From Marvania coccoides (lineage: Eukaryota; Chlorophyta; Trebouxiophyceae; Chlorellales; Chlorellaceae), in assembly GCA_963854735.1 (NCBI GenBank), contig OY978109.1:434001-498000 (forward strand): 64,000 nt of DNA, in the 5' to 3' direction. Below are positions 22,348-34,751 of the stretch, piece after piece. Below the pieces are notes generated by a model. That model had not been told where the DNA came from. It ran no database searches and worked only from the letters and a program-made list of their open reading frames with translations. Each line of letters starts with the position of its first letter. Positions within the stretch are counted from its first letter, which is position 1. Both the position numbers and the translations under genes were made by a program.

Positions 22348-25300
22348 TCAAATGCCTGTCCCCTCGTCTTGCCGCCCCATCTCTCCTTCTTCTGCCACCA
22401 TAGCCTCCAGGCGCGTCACTATCTGCTCAAAGGTGGGCCGTTTGTCAGCGTCGGCAGCCATGCATTCGATCGCAAGCTCAGCGTAGGCAGCAGGGGCGCC
22501 GTGCGGAAGCTCCGGCTTCTCGCACTTCACGGTCACAGCAAAAATAACCTGGGAAGAGGAAACGAACATTCATAGCACGAAAATTCGGGATACCCTTCAT
22601 TCCCCCCTTTGCTGTATAATATTTCATTTTATTTCCCGTTCATTAGCGGGCTCCTCAGTGGGTTAACGTTTTGAATTCAACTACGCTTACCTGTCCCATG
22701 GAGGACCCCCCCCACGCCCTCCGCCCACAGTACAGCTCCCACATCATGACCCCAAAGCTATAAATATCTCCCGCCTTTGTCATCTTTCCTTCCATCAAGA
22801 TTTCAGGCGCCATGTGGGAGATGGTGCCTACGGTCTTGGTCTGCACCGCGACGTTTGAGACCCTGCTGAGGCCAAAATCGCTGCATTTCGCGATGAACCC
22901 GCGGTAGTTGTCTGCACAAAAACAGCGTAAAACGAGAACAAGAAGGTGGCGATGTGAGTGGCACCGAAAAAAGTGAAGAGAAAGGAAAATGGGTAACAAA
23001 CGATACAACAGCCTTTGTTGTCTATTATAGGGGTGAAAACTAGGGGAAAATGCAACAAAAAAGGGGTGAACATCCATTAAAAACTTCAACTCCTACCGTT
23101 GGACACCAAGAGGACGTTGTTGGAAGAAAGGTCCCCATGCAGCATGTGCTGGTCATGCAGGTAGCGCATGCCTCGCGCCACGTCCAGCGCGGTCTGCTCC
23201 ACCGCCAGCATGTCGATCTCGCCCCCGTCCTCCTGGAACGCCCCCCACGCTCCCGCCTGGTACATCGCCGAGAGCGTGCCCAGGTCGCACAGCTCCTGCA
23301 CTATCCACACCTGCAGAACAACAGTCGAGGGCGGCGAGAGAAAAATGGACTGGTTCAAAATCACACAAAAAAGCAATCTTAAGTGCGTTTTGCGGCCTTG
23401 AATTTCAACATATTTTGATTTGAAGCGTGAATGTATTAATATTGCATCATAACCAGACCGCAAGGTTTTTCTCCCTCTTCAAAATTAAATATATTAAAGT
23501 TTATATTTATCAATTGTCTGTACAATCGCTCACCTGACCCGTGCTATCTTCCTTGCACCAGTCTAGCGTTGGCACAATGTTCTCGTGCCGCTTCTGCATC
23601 GCTACCAGCGCCTCGAACTGCGTCTCCCACATGACCTGCGCACAAAAACAAACGCTGTTTACCTTTTCTTCCCTAAAAATTACCAAAAGATTCGGCCACG
23701 CACATGGTTTTTCCTTCCCTTCCATAAATTATTTTATTATTACGCTGCGCCAAACAAGCATGCCCCCCCCCCCCCAAAAAAACAACAACAGCTCATTTCT
23801 CACCCGAACCTTGGTGGAGTCGTCCACCGTGTCCACGATCTTTACCGCCACCGGTCGATCTCTCAAGTACCCCGCGTAAACTGCGCCATAAGATCCTTTC
23901 CCCATGAGCGGCCCTAATCTCAAAGTTTCTAGCCTCGCCGGCACCTGCACCTCCCCCAGGGAGCCAGAGGCGACGTGGGAGGAGGAGTCCGACGTGATAG
24001 GGTGCGTGCCATCGCTGGGGCGGTGATCGATTGAGCTGCGGCTGCTGCGAGGTTGGTGCGGCGGCCTGCTGCCGCCGCCGCTGCTGGAGGCCGGATCGAC
24101 CCCGCCAGAGCTGTGGCGTTTGCCCCCTGAGCCGCTGCCACCGCTAGATGAGATGAAAACGGCGGGAAAAGTGGGGGGAATGGGGGAGGGGGCTGACGGC
24201 CGCTCCTGAATGCGGGAATGGACTTCAGCCACCCAAATATTATCCAAATTGAGGGTTTGAGCCGCTGATTCTGAGGCTGTGGGGTCTGCAAGCAGCGGGG
24301 GAGGGGCGGGGGCGGGTCGCAGCGCAAACACCAGCTGCAGCGAGGCTCGGGTTGGGCACGTTGGCGTTAAAATTGTCGGCAACGAATCGCCGGACCAGCT
24401 GCCGCTTGCAGCGGCTGCAGACACCGCGGCATTCAGCGCAGACATCTCTGCGCCGTCTGCGGGCGCCATGGCCATCAGCAGGCCACCAGAACCTGCCAAC
24501 TCCGCCAGACCCACTCCTGTCAGCCTCTCCCACTCGCAATTGCCGCCCACCACCGGCCAATCGGGGTCCGAGACGTCGATCCACACCGCCGGGAGCTCCA
24601 CGTCTTCGCCTGTGGTCGTTTGGGCGCCCAATTCCTCCAGCATATCTTGCTGCAGCGCGGTCACCGCCTGGCCCGCCAATTCGAGCAGGGCTTCTTCCTG
24701 CTGGGGGGTGCACCCCTCCCGCGGCTTGAAATCGATGCCGGCAAAAGTCCCCAGGCAGTGTCCGCGCCTGGACTTGAGCAGCAGCCCCGTATAAGCCTTA
24801 GTCCATGGACGGTGAGCCACTGAGGGGTGATCGGCGAACCGGGGGTCTTTTGAGGCGTCTCCGATCATGAACACGTGCCCCCCTATGGAGGGTTCTGCGT
24901 CCTTTAGCGCCTGGCAGAAGGTGCCTTCGCGTCCCATCCCAGGAGTGAAGGTTCCGGTGACGGTGGAGTACCAAAGTTTGGAGGTGTCAAACAGGCCGAT
25001 GAGGGCCAACGGGGTGTCCAGAGCGTGGCACGCCGCACTGTGGGGTGTGGCAAGCAAAAAAGCGTTACGAATTGGTCAAATCGGCATAAAAATGGGCAAA
25101 AAGTGATTGTGGAACAGCAGCATCAGCAAAAATGTTGTTGTTTTCGTTTACTCTCTCTCACCGCTGGATTTCGTCAATCCGGTCGTGCGCGCGCTGGATG
25201 CGGTCATCGTTGGGCTCTGACGTCTTCCACCTCAGCAGCGCGCGGATTGGAGGCTGCTGAGCGGTGGAAGGCTCAGGCGGGTAAGAGGGGAGCGGCTGAG

Positions 25301-25557
25301 TGCCGCCAGAACCATGGTCAGTGGTGCTGTCGGTGGTGAATCCATCTTTTCCGCTGTCGAATGCTTCAATGGGGCTCTTGAGTTCGGTTTGCGCGGCACT
25401 TCCCTGCAGGACAAAACATCAGAAAATTAGAGTTTTGAAACTCGCAAGAGAGTGGGAAAACCAGCCAGCGTGAATGAACGGAGCCGAAGCGTGTCCGCAC
25501 GCGTACTTTTACAACGCTGATCTCGTTAGCTTGCGGCTTGCTACCGCAATTTCCCAT
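22348..25557 (-). CDS. Membrane-anchored GAF/PAS-like/TKL-type protein kinase, array copy 5 (intact)
   Basis: Exons are 25557-25507, 25403-25162, 25037-23804, 23635-23534, 23310-23097, 22911-22691 and 22548-22348, giving 754 aa in phase. Exon 1 encodes MGNCGSKPQANEISVVK (candidate Gly2 myristoylation, Cys4 palmitoylation). GAF-like sequence follows (LIGLFDTSKLWYSTVTG), then a PAS-like segment (PAVWIDVSDPDWPVVGG). A Ser/Gly/Pro-rich linker at about 390-450 leads to a kinase with GKGSYGAVY, VAVK, catalytic loop HGDLSSNN (non-RD), SDFGLSR, MAPE and a C-lobe ending TRLEAMV. It has the most introns of the array (six). It shares the intron after the acylation exon and the pre-GAF intron seen in copy 3, while the kinase-domain introns lie at different positions from those of its neighbours. 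Confidence 0.85.
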
Positions 25558-26264
25558 TTGTGATGTCTTTTTCAAAGTTGCGTCCTTTCCCAGTCAAATC
25601 TTCACGACAGTAACTGTGCATCCTTATATACCCAGAAAATACTTATGTTTTGAAATAAATCGTGCGTGGAGTCGTATTTTCGCCTTGCTGATGTAATTGT
25701 GCTGATGTGGCAGCAGAAGCCCCCTCATCACCCGAGGGGCCCGAACGTTCTTGTATATACTCCTACAGCGTCAAGGCGTCAAGCTTCTTCGCACGCTACG
25801 ATGAGACACAGGTGGAGAAAAAAAAGGCTCTGAGGCATTGCATTCCACAGGGGGACAAGCCTGCCTGCATGCAGCTGAACACCATGGCCGTGCTTTGCTT
25901 ACTTTCAAATGCCGCTGTTCCGCCATTCCTTATCGACAATCAAACCCAGCCTCTCCTCCCCCCAAACTACTGGCACTGACCGACTGCTTTCGTTAAAATT
26001 GGGGGGCCAAGTACAAGCAAAGTGCAGAGAAAAATTTCAAGTGTCACAGGGTGGGTGTTCCGTCAAAGTTGCTGCATCGGGGTTCGGCTAACCTGCCAAA
26101 AAGAGGGCTCTCGAGCACTGAAGAAAGGGAACAGAAGGGTGTCATCTAACCAAGTCCCTCTTTCCACCACGTCCTCTTCACCTCTTTCCCGCTAAAATAC
26201 TTCTCACTCGATTATCATAAAAAAATAGATACTCGCAATACAGTGATACACGCACGCAGCGCGC
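25558..26264. other. Intergenic region upstream of kinase copy 5
   Basis: Spacer between kinase copy 5 (starting leftward) and the 3' end of the PDK gene. An open frame at 25707-25979 (for example SSFFARYDETQVEKKKALRH) has no ATG and an in-frame stop just upstream. It could be an orphan exon but is unsupported. Confidence 0.4.
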
Positions 26265-27967
26265 TCAAGGCAGCGGCTCCTGCACGTTGCCGAGCCTGTT
26301 GAGGTGCAGGTACGCGTCCGTGCCGTACCCTTCCATCGATATGATGGCCAGATCACCCCCAAAGTACCGCGCGTAAAGCCGCGAGATGGGGAGGCCGTAG
26401 CCATAGCCAGCCAGCACGGAGGGGCCGTCCGGGGTGTCCGCCTTGTCCATGTCGTCCAAGGGGGACCGTGCGGTGGTGTAGAGGTAGGTCCAGATCTTGG
26501 GAAGGCCGGAACGAGGGATGCCGCCGCCTTCGTCACTCACCTGCGGAAAAAGAAAGGAACAAGAGGTGAATGACCAGGTACAGGGAATAGCGAAGATATG
26601 TGATTGGCAGGTGCTGTGATGTAAAATCTAAACCCCCAAAATAGCCCCAAAATTTGAATGTATTTGAAGATTTTGACGCCCCGGTCCCTCCATGAAAACT
26701 CGAGTTATTGAATCAACCAACACATGTTGCAACAACTCCCCACTCAAACCCATCCCCCTAACCCCCCCCTTTCACGCTTTCCACCCCTCCTCTCACCTTG
26801 ATCGTGATATCTTCCTCGCCTTCCGCCACCACCAGCCGGATTGGCGGCGGCTCGTCGTCCGCATCTTCGTACCGATCATACACCGCGCGCAGCGAGTTCT
26901 TCACGAGCTCGAACACCATGTGGTGCAGGTGCGAAGGCACGTAGGGGAAGGTAAACGTGGGGTCCCCGTAGACGTCAACTTCTGGCGCCCCTCCCTTTTC
27001 GCGAATGCAGATCGCGCGGGCGTCGTCGATGGCGTCGGAGCAGACGCGCCCCGGGGAGCAGGTGGTGTCTATGAGCCCGATGTGTTTCTCCCGCTGCGGC
27101 CCCTTCAGCGCGATGTGCTGGCCGATGAGCATGCGAATGCCGATGCGGGAGAGGTAGAAGCCGTCCAGGAACTGGTGGATGTCGGGGAGGTCGTTCAGCC
27201 CGATGGTGCTGGACAGCTCCTTCTTCAACTCTGTTGGTTTCATATAAAAAAATGAGGGCAGAGGGCAGAGGAAAAAAAGACGTCAAAATTGTGAAAATGC
27301 AGCCCAAAATGAGCGGTATTTAGTGGATTGTGATGCTAGGAGGCCACTGAAACATAATCTGCCATGCGTGGGGTCTGAAAGTGCGTCGAACAAAGCGCAC
27401 CTGCAACGCCCATGGCCATCACTGGCACCACGTTCCGATGGCGGTCGTAGATGTGCCGCAACAGCTCCGTGAATTTGACCTCGTCCACCGCGTCCCTGAT
27501 CTTGGGGAAGGACCGCAGCTCCTTGAAGGACTCCACGTACCAGTCCCTCACCTTGAGCACGTGGGGCTTGGCCGACAGGCCATAAGGGAGGTTCTCCAGC
27601 TCTGCCACGCGGTGCGCCAGTCGCACAGGGAGCTCGTTGTGCATGAATTGGGCGGAGAGGATGAGCTGCCGCTCGATGGGCTTAGACCCGAAGTCGAGCC
27701 TGTGAAAAATTCAAGCGAAATATAATTTAATTGCTGTCAAGGTTTCGGCACAATTCTGGGTCCATCTAGATGAAATGGTGCAGCGTACATGTATTTCAAG
27801 CTGACGCCGGTCTGCTTCTTGAGGGCGTTTGCAAAAATGTCTTCCACCATCTCTTTAGGGTAGTGATCTCCTAGTCGGACGCCCGCCTGTTTGGCTGCGG
27901 CAGCGGCCCGCAATGCCGAACTGCCCACGCGGCTAAATGTAGACATCGCTTCGACGGCCAGGCTCAT
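26265..27967 (-). CDS. PDK: Pyruvate dehydrogenase (acetyl-transferring) kinase, mitochondrial
   Basis: Four exons in phase: 27967-27789, 27699-27401, 27230-26797 and 26540-26265, giving 395 aa, normal for the family. The enzyme phosphorylates the E1-alpha subunit and switches off the mitochondrial pyruvate dehydrogenase complex. Seen: an N-terminal PDK helical domain (FGSKPIERQLILSAQFMHNE, FLDGFYLSRIGIRMLIGQH) and then a GHKL ATPase domain with N-box ELVKNSLRAV (about 265), G1 box SDEGGGI (about 306) and G2 box GYGYGLPISRLYARYFGG (about 350). The start MSLAVEAMSTFSRVGSSALR is Ser/Arg-rich with few acids and could serve as a mitochondrial presequence. BCKDK is the nearest alternative, but the motif set fits PDK better. 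Confidence 0.93.
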
Positions 27968-29132
27968 AGGTTATGAAAAATGAAATTGAAATTTTCTAAA
28001 AACAACCATTGAGGTTCGCTCCAGACCTATGCGCACGAGAATGGAGACGCCCGGAAGTTTTGCAACCAGGTTCTCAGCTTGTTGGCAGAGATTTTTGTGA
28101 TATCGGAGAAAATGAAACATCAAAAGGTGATGGCGCCCATTTTTTTTCAATTCGTTTTTTTTTTCATTTCATGGCGAGAGAGAGCTTCTAGTGCTGGGGC
28201 ACCAAGGAGAGCAGCAGTAGCATGCTGGATGCATGGAGAAGAATGCTCCGTCTTATTATATGTCTAGTTTCTGGTGGTCACAGCGCTGGGGAGGCAGCAT
28301 GGGCATGGGGAGGCAGCAAGGGGTGGTGTTGGTGGGTCCTCCAGGGTGCTGTCGGCATCAAAACAGGCGTTTTGCAGTGCATGGAAATTGTGTGACGCTC
28401 AATGGAGGAGATGCCAGTCGCGCATGAGGAGGAAACACATTTTCATTCACCGATGCCGCCCAATTTTGATTCGTTTTCATTTAATTTTCCATTTCCAACA
28501 AAAAGTTAAACGGGTACGTGGGCTGCATATCATCAGGCTCATAAAAATATTCAAATTCTGGGGGTTTATAGAGTAGAAAGTAGTACTGGGCATAAAGGGG
28601 CCCACATCCAAGTACCTGCTCCCAGAGGAAACTGGACTCTCCGCTGCTGGCTGTGGCTGGCTTTCGTGAATGGACCCTTATCCCGATGCCTTGCCTTGGG
28701 CTCGAGGAGTTCTGTTAGTTCTGTTAACTCTGTTCGGGATGTGGAGGCGCAACTCAAAAAACGAGCTTGCGCAGCTGTTTGTACGGCTGGAGGGGGTGAA
28801 GCTGAGAGTGCTAGCTGCGCTGCCTTCACCGCGCGGAACCTGGGCTGCCAGAGGTACTGCGGATGCGGATTCTGGGGGCGGCTCTATCCGTTGATTGCAT
28901 TCAGTTTTTACAATTATCGGATGAAAAATATACAATTGCACTGCAAGGCATGTGGTTTTCTCACGATTTTCATCCTGCTGGCCGCCTAATTCCCTCCTAC
29001 ATGCGTATCGCTAATGCATAATGCAAAGCTGCTATGTACACATATTCGCATTCTCCTTCCTAAACAAAAAATGCAGCCACAAGTTTCTCATTGTTACTTT
29101 TTTTTTTTTAACGCGCCGTCGGCAGTGGCAGC
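27968..29132. other. Intergenic region
   Basis: 1.2 kb between the PDK start and the DEG7-type 3' end. A GC-rich block at about 28660-28890 is open on both strands but gives no coherent product. No RNA gene or known element recognised. Confidence 0.4.
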
Positions 29133-32100
29133 TCAGGTCGACCTCGGCCCTCCAAGTTCCACCCTCCTCCACTGCCCCTGCGCCGCGTCCAGCCGCAGCT
29201 CCCACGTGGGGAAGTACCGCAAGTCCGTCTTCAGCGTCAGCACCTTCTCCTGCACCCCCAAAAATACAAAAAAAAATCGTGGTGTCCGTCCATTCATTTT
29301 CAGCCTGATATTTATCCAAAACGAGGCTAAAACCCAGATTCGGAACCCCCAAAATCGCCTTATCAATATCAGTATACGGTCCACGTGAACTACTCACCCT
29401 AGTGGTTTCAAAGTGCACCATCTTCACGCGCACGTCTGCCCCGTCTTTCAGCCCCCCCACCGCCGCCAAGAACGCGTCCAGGTCGGGCGTGGGCTGGCCG
29501 TTAACCTCGGTGATCCAGTGCAGCGCGTACAGGCCGAAGCGGTGGGCGGGGCTGCCGTGGTGCCAGCGGCTGACGTAGACGCCAGAGCACTCGGGCATAA
29601 AGCCGAGCTCGCGGACCTGGAATCGATAATAATAATACGAGGAAATGAGGAATAATAATGGGGGTGACTAAGATGTGATAATTAATTGCGAGGAAATCCG
29701 AGGCGACAAAGAGAGGGAGAAACCAAAAATAAATTATGAATAAATGTGAAGTAATGGGATGGAAAATTTTAGGAAGCTTACCGCGCGGTGCGGCGGCTGC
29801 AGCTGCGCCCCGCACCACTGCACCATCCGGTCCGTGCCCAGTCCGTCCTCGCACCCCAGCTGCACTGTCGCCTCCTGCACGGCTTTGTCCCTGAAAATTG
29901 TGAGAGGCACTGAAGGAAGAAGCTGTGCGGAAGCTGCCTTCATTCCTGCGGAGGAGGGAGACATACCAGGCGTGTAGCCGCCCCCAGCGCTGAGGTTCGC
30001 TGCACGAGCAGCGCCCTTGCCGTTTTCCTCGGCTGCGACGGCAGAAGTCCCTGGGCGATTGTCCCCGGATTCAGGCGCTGCGTAGCTCTTGATGATGCAC
30101 TCCACGTCCCAGTAGGAGCTCACGGGCTTGCCTGCCACCGCCAGCAGCATGTCGCCGTCTTTGAGAACTTTTTGGGCTGAGGATGCCGCCACGGTGGAAC
30201 GCACGCGCAGCACCTGCACACAGCAATACCAGTAGCAACAAGACGTGAATAAATTAAACCCGTGTTGTACATTTACCCGATTAGGAGATTTTCTTTGCAT
30301 ATTTCCTTCTTTCCCACAAAAACACATGACGTGTGAATGTAATAATGCGAATGCCTATAAATGTTTAAATTTTGGTGGTAATGCCTACCTGACGGCGCTC
30401 CGTGTCCAGAGCCACCAGCCTTGAAACCCACTCCGCTGGCAGCCCAAACTGCGCTGCTTTGCTCAGCAGCAGGGGCTCCAGCTCGGCGTCCAGCACGCGC
30501 ACCGCCAGTGCGGTGGGGGCGGGGTTGGGCGAGTCCAGCGCCGCCACCAGTGCCGCCACCCAGGGCTGAAAAAAGGCGGTGGCTAGTCCGGCTGTCCACT
30601 CTCTCTCCTCTTTGTCGCACTGCTCGGCGTAGGAGCCCCACAGGGCGCGCACGGCGCCGCTGCGGTCGGTCAGCACGCCAGAGTACTGCGGGGAGGTATA
30701 ACATAGAGGGAAATTTGAGGAGGGGGCAGCAAATTTGAAAGAAAAAAATTAAATAGAAACAGAACCAATCGGAAATGAAAAAAATGCGCCGCTTTAGGAG
30801 AGTTGTCATTTTGAATTTGATGAAAATAAAGGGAGCAAACAACCGAGATTCTGACCTGCACCCCGAAATCTTGGTCCAGCTTGGTCACTTCCTCGTGCAC
30901 CGCTCTGAACCGTGGCACGTCTGCCGCCGCAACCATCGCCGCCATTGTGGGGTTGGTGACCGTCGAGGTGCGGTGCAGGATGCGCAGGCTCTTGCTCAGG
31001 CACACCAGCTCCACGGAGTCTCCCCGGCGGAGCGGGTCTGGGCGCAAGTTGACTGCGGCCACCAGGCTGGCGGCGTCGGAAGAGAGCTCAGCAGGGTCGA
31101 ACGAAAGGAGGGCGAAGTTGTGGAGGGGGTGGAGGAAGCGCACGCGGGCGGGGACCTCGGCGGGGAAGGCGCCGAAGGAGAGCATGACGTCGCCAGGCCC
31201 GATGCTCACCTGGAAACAAAATTAAGGTTATTTTTAAACTACTTCTTGGTCTAAATTCTGTTTAAATATGGGGTTTTACTTCATTTCTTCTCTTTCTCAC
31301 CGTGTTTCGATCCACCAGCACCACCCCCAGCCGCTGCGACAAGTGCACGATGATGCCGCACCCAGAGAACGCCCGAGAGTGCACACCGTCGGCCAGCGCC
31401 ACCTGAAAAGCGGAAAATTATGTGGGGATTTGTTTTATAAAACATTGATTGAGTGTTTATTCACTATCTAATTTAAAAAAAGGCTATAAAATGCTACTAA
31501 TAACTGCCGCTGCTCCTGGTTTTGATTCAAGTAGCGCATCTCTCACCAGCGGAATTTCTACGTCCACCAGAACCATCGCCGCCCGCAGCCGCTTCTCCAG
31601 CGCAGTGCGCCACGCAGCAGGGCCCTCGTCCAGCGTAGTTGCGCCAGTAGAGGCGCCAGCAGCAGCGCCGCCAGCACGCTGCTGCTCCACCAACCCCTCC
31701 TGCTTCGCCGCTGCCCACATCTTGTCGCCCTCGCCCTCGCCACCCAGAGCCACCTCATTCAGAGCCTGCGGCTGAAGTGCGTCCTCTTCCATCGCCGCCT
31801 CGTCCGCAGCCGCGCCATCCTGCACCTCCTGGGGAGCGATGAGGGAGCCCCCGGCGGCCGTCTCCGCTTGGCCAAGGCCGCTGTTTTCTAAGCCATTTCT
31901 GCCTGTAAGAGAGAGAGGGCTCGCTGCCAGCCTGGTGTCGTCGCCCTGGGCCGTCACCCCTGCGTTTATCAAAATAGCGAGGAAACGTTTACAGCATAAA
32001 AGAAGCAGCAGCAGCGTTCAATAATTTGGTGAAAATTATGTTTTAATTTTTTTTTAAAGAAAATATGAAGCAAGAAATTCTCCCGCGCACCTGCTTGCAT

Positions 32101-34751
32101 CTTTTCCAGGTCAGAGGAGGCCTCCACGTCGGGCAACGAGTGCTGGCGCGGGATCTTGAGCGGCAGAGGGGCCTGCAACAGCGGGCCTAGCCCCGCCCGA
32201 GCAGCGGCAGCAGCGGAGCCATCAGGCAGCGGTGGGCGGCCCGCGCAGGACGGCTGAATGCTGGGCGAAGCCAGGGAGGCCCTGGGGGAGCGCGGCGAGG
32301 GCGGCGGGGCGGCCTCATTGCGGCCACCTTGCTGCTCCATCGGTGCTGACCTTTCTTCTTCGTCTTCAAGGAGGGAATCGGGCCACACGACGGTGGGGTC
32401 CCACACTCCGGCTGCGTCGTTGCGCTGCCACAGCTTGGGCGCGCCGTACCACCCTAATCAAATTTGTTATTTAGACAATTAGACAACAAACAAATGGCCA
32501 GGAAAGGCTTTAAAAATGAGCAGTTTTTTTATTTCTATTTTGCAAGCAACACTCACCCCAATCGACGTGCAGGATGACGTTTTTTCGCCTGAAACGCTCA
32601 TCAAAGGTGAAGTACTCCAGCGGCACGCGCTGCCCGTGCGCTAGCCCCCTCAGCGCCGCCACAAACTCCTCCAAGGTTGCAGTGGGGCTACCAGCCAGCG
32701 CAGTGATGATGCCGTGCTTGGGCACCCCCGCCTTGCCCAGCAGGTAGCCTGGCTCCGCCACGTACACCTGTCCCACCTGCATTTAGAAAAAGGAAACAAT
32801 GACAAATTGAATTATTGCCGCTCATTTCCTATTTTAATTTTGTAATTTTGAAGGTGCGCTAGGGAGAATTAAATAAACCCTCCCCTCCCCTACCTTGGAG
32901 CGGTTGTTCCGCGCCTGCTGGTAGCTCAGCTCGTGCACCGACCCACCCCCCAGCTCTAAAAACGTCGCCGGCGTAACAGCGTGCATGTCTTGCACCCGAA
33001 TCTCCGCAGCGACAGCTTCGCCGCCGCGCTCCACCGCCACGCTCACCGTCCCCCCCACCCGTTCATCCAGCAGCTCCTCCATGGCCAGAAACTCCGAAGT
33101 GAAGCTGCCGTTTAACTTCACCAGCACGTCTCCCGGCTGCAGCCTCCCGTCTGCTGGGCCGCCTGGCACCACCGAGTCCACCACCAGCATGCCCGCTGCG
33201 CGCGCGTCCAGCGCGCTGGCGCCTGCCTGCTGTGCCTGCTGTGCTGCGCGTGCTGCCACTTCAGTGTCGGGGTGAAGTCCCAGGCGTTTCACCTCATCGA
33301 AGCCCTTGAAGATAAAGGTGGCCTGCAGATCGCCACGCGGGACGATGGGGGCGCGCCAACTGCCGTCGGGCAGCGCGCAGCCGCGCAGAATCTCTAGCGC
33401 ACGCAGCGGCCGGTGCAACGGCCTGCAGAGGGAGGAAAAATAGATTCAGAGATTAACTTTCTAGTTTAGTGCCAAATGGATGGTACGACGATGAAATGTT
33501 ATAAATAAGATTTAAAAGTAAGGTGGTTGCGGAAATTTCTTTAAGTAAACTGATTGGAAAAACTGTTTTCGCTCACAGATAGTAGGCGCTGGCTGCTTTC
33601 GTCTTCCCGCCGGCGTTCAGGGCCACAGCGCGACCGTGGACGTCAACCACGGGAGACCCAGAGCTGCCGCCCTTCGTCCCCGATGCTGCCTGCAGGTAGA
33701 AAGTGTTAAAGTCGTTGTAGTGCCGCCTGCCATAGTGGGGGGCATCCCTGTCCAGCCGAGCCAGAGTGCCGCTCAAAATCCTGGAAAAACAAAAACGTGT
33801 CTCTTCGAAAGGGGAGGGTTATTACTATAGTAGCAGTTGTATAAATCCCGCTGTATGCTATGCTCTGGTGCATATTTTTAATCTAAAATTCCCCCCAAAG
33901 CAAGCCAAAAATAATAATTACGGTGAATTGTAAAAACAAAACAAGTGCAAAATGAAGGGGGAAACGACCCAAATGAGGTGATTCGTTGCCCTAAACGTTA
34001 GTGTTATATTCGTTGGCTTACGAGATCTTTTCTCCAGAGTCGTTCCCCACCACGCGAATGTCTAGGCCCACCGCTGCTGCTTCAGGGCACAGCGGCACTT
34101 CCTCCGGCTGCAAAAACTTGAGCTTGGAGGTGTCGAAGCGGAAGAAGCCGAAATCGTGGACTGGGTCAAAGTACACAGGCATTACAGGGACCTCTTCCCG
34201 GTTCTGCATTGTATTGGGTGGACATTTTGACAAATTTTAAAGCGGCGGCAATTATTTGCTGTGAGTTAAGGAACAAAAGTGGCTGCAATTCCTACCTGAA
34301 AGACTGCTTCAGCCACGGTGGGACCAGGCGTGACCACGTGGCGGTTGGTCAGGATAAGCCCTGTAGAGTTGCATTGTTCAGAGAACTTGAGTAGCAGTTG
34401 TGGTTGCAGCGGGAAAAAAGGGGGTTCAACAAAAACAAGCATTAAAACGAGACTCGCCGAGCTTTTTGTCGACCACAAAGCCCGTGGCGTAGCTGCTGCC
34501 TGCTGCCTCGGTGTCGATGGCTCGGGTCTGGGTCTGCAAGAACACAGCGGCACCGAGGGTGATGCCAAGGTTGTTGAACAAAGGCAGGATGTCTCGGCGC
34601 TCACCACTTTGAGAACCACCACACTGCTGACTATCTTTTTCAGCGTGCTTGCCCACAGTTCGGCAGTGTTTTGGCTTCCGATGATCATCGATGCCCATTC
34701 AAGGCCGGCGTCCCCAAGGTCCATTTCGGTTGCTTGCGTGTCGTCAGCCAT
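29133..34751 (-). CDS. DEG7: DEG7/NMA111-type serine protease with PDZ domains
   Basis: Fifteen exons join in phase: 34751-34605, 34533-34458, 34360-34296, 34203-34022, 33780-33577, 33422-32894, 32776-32557, 32453-32091, 31959-31547, 31402-31301, 31209-30856, 30685-30389, 30213-29782, 29616-29398 and 29249-29133. The product is 1239 aa. The N-terminal trypsin-like domain has the triad His82 (LTNRHVV), Asp113 ([12 protein letters not shown]) and Ser199 (GGSSGSPVV). PDZ domains follow at about 290-375 and 402-475. A low-complexity acidic/Ser-rich linker at about 480-700 precedes a second, degenerate protease domain ([28 protein letters not shown]) and two more PDZ-like segments ending in [12 protein letters not shown]. 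This doubled layout is specific to DEG7/NMA111. No transit peptide is obvious ([10 protein letters not shown]), so a nuclear or cytosolic site is possible, although Arabidopsis DEG7 is reported as plastidic. Intron 2 has a GC donor (34457-34456). Confidence 0.93.

Noticed and set aside
25707..25979. 91-codon frame on the + strand near kinase copy 5
   Set aside because: It has no ATG, an in-frame stop just upstream, no clear splice sites and no recognised domain.
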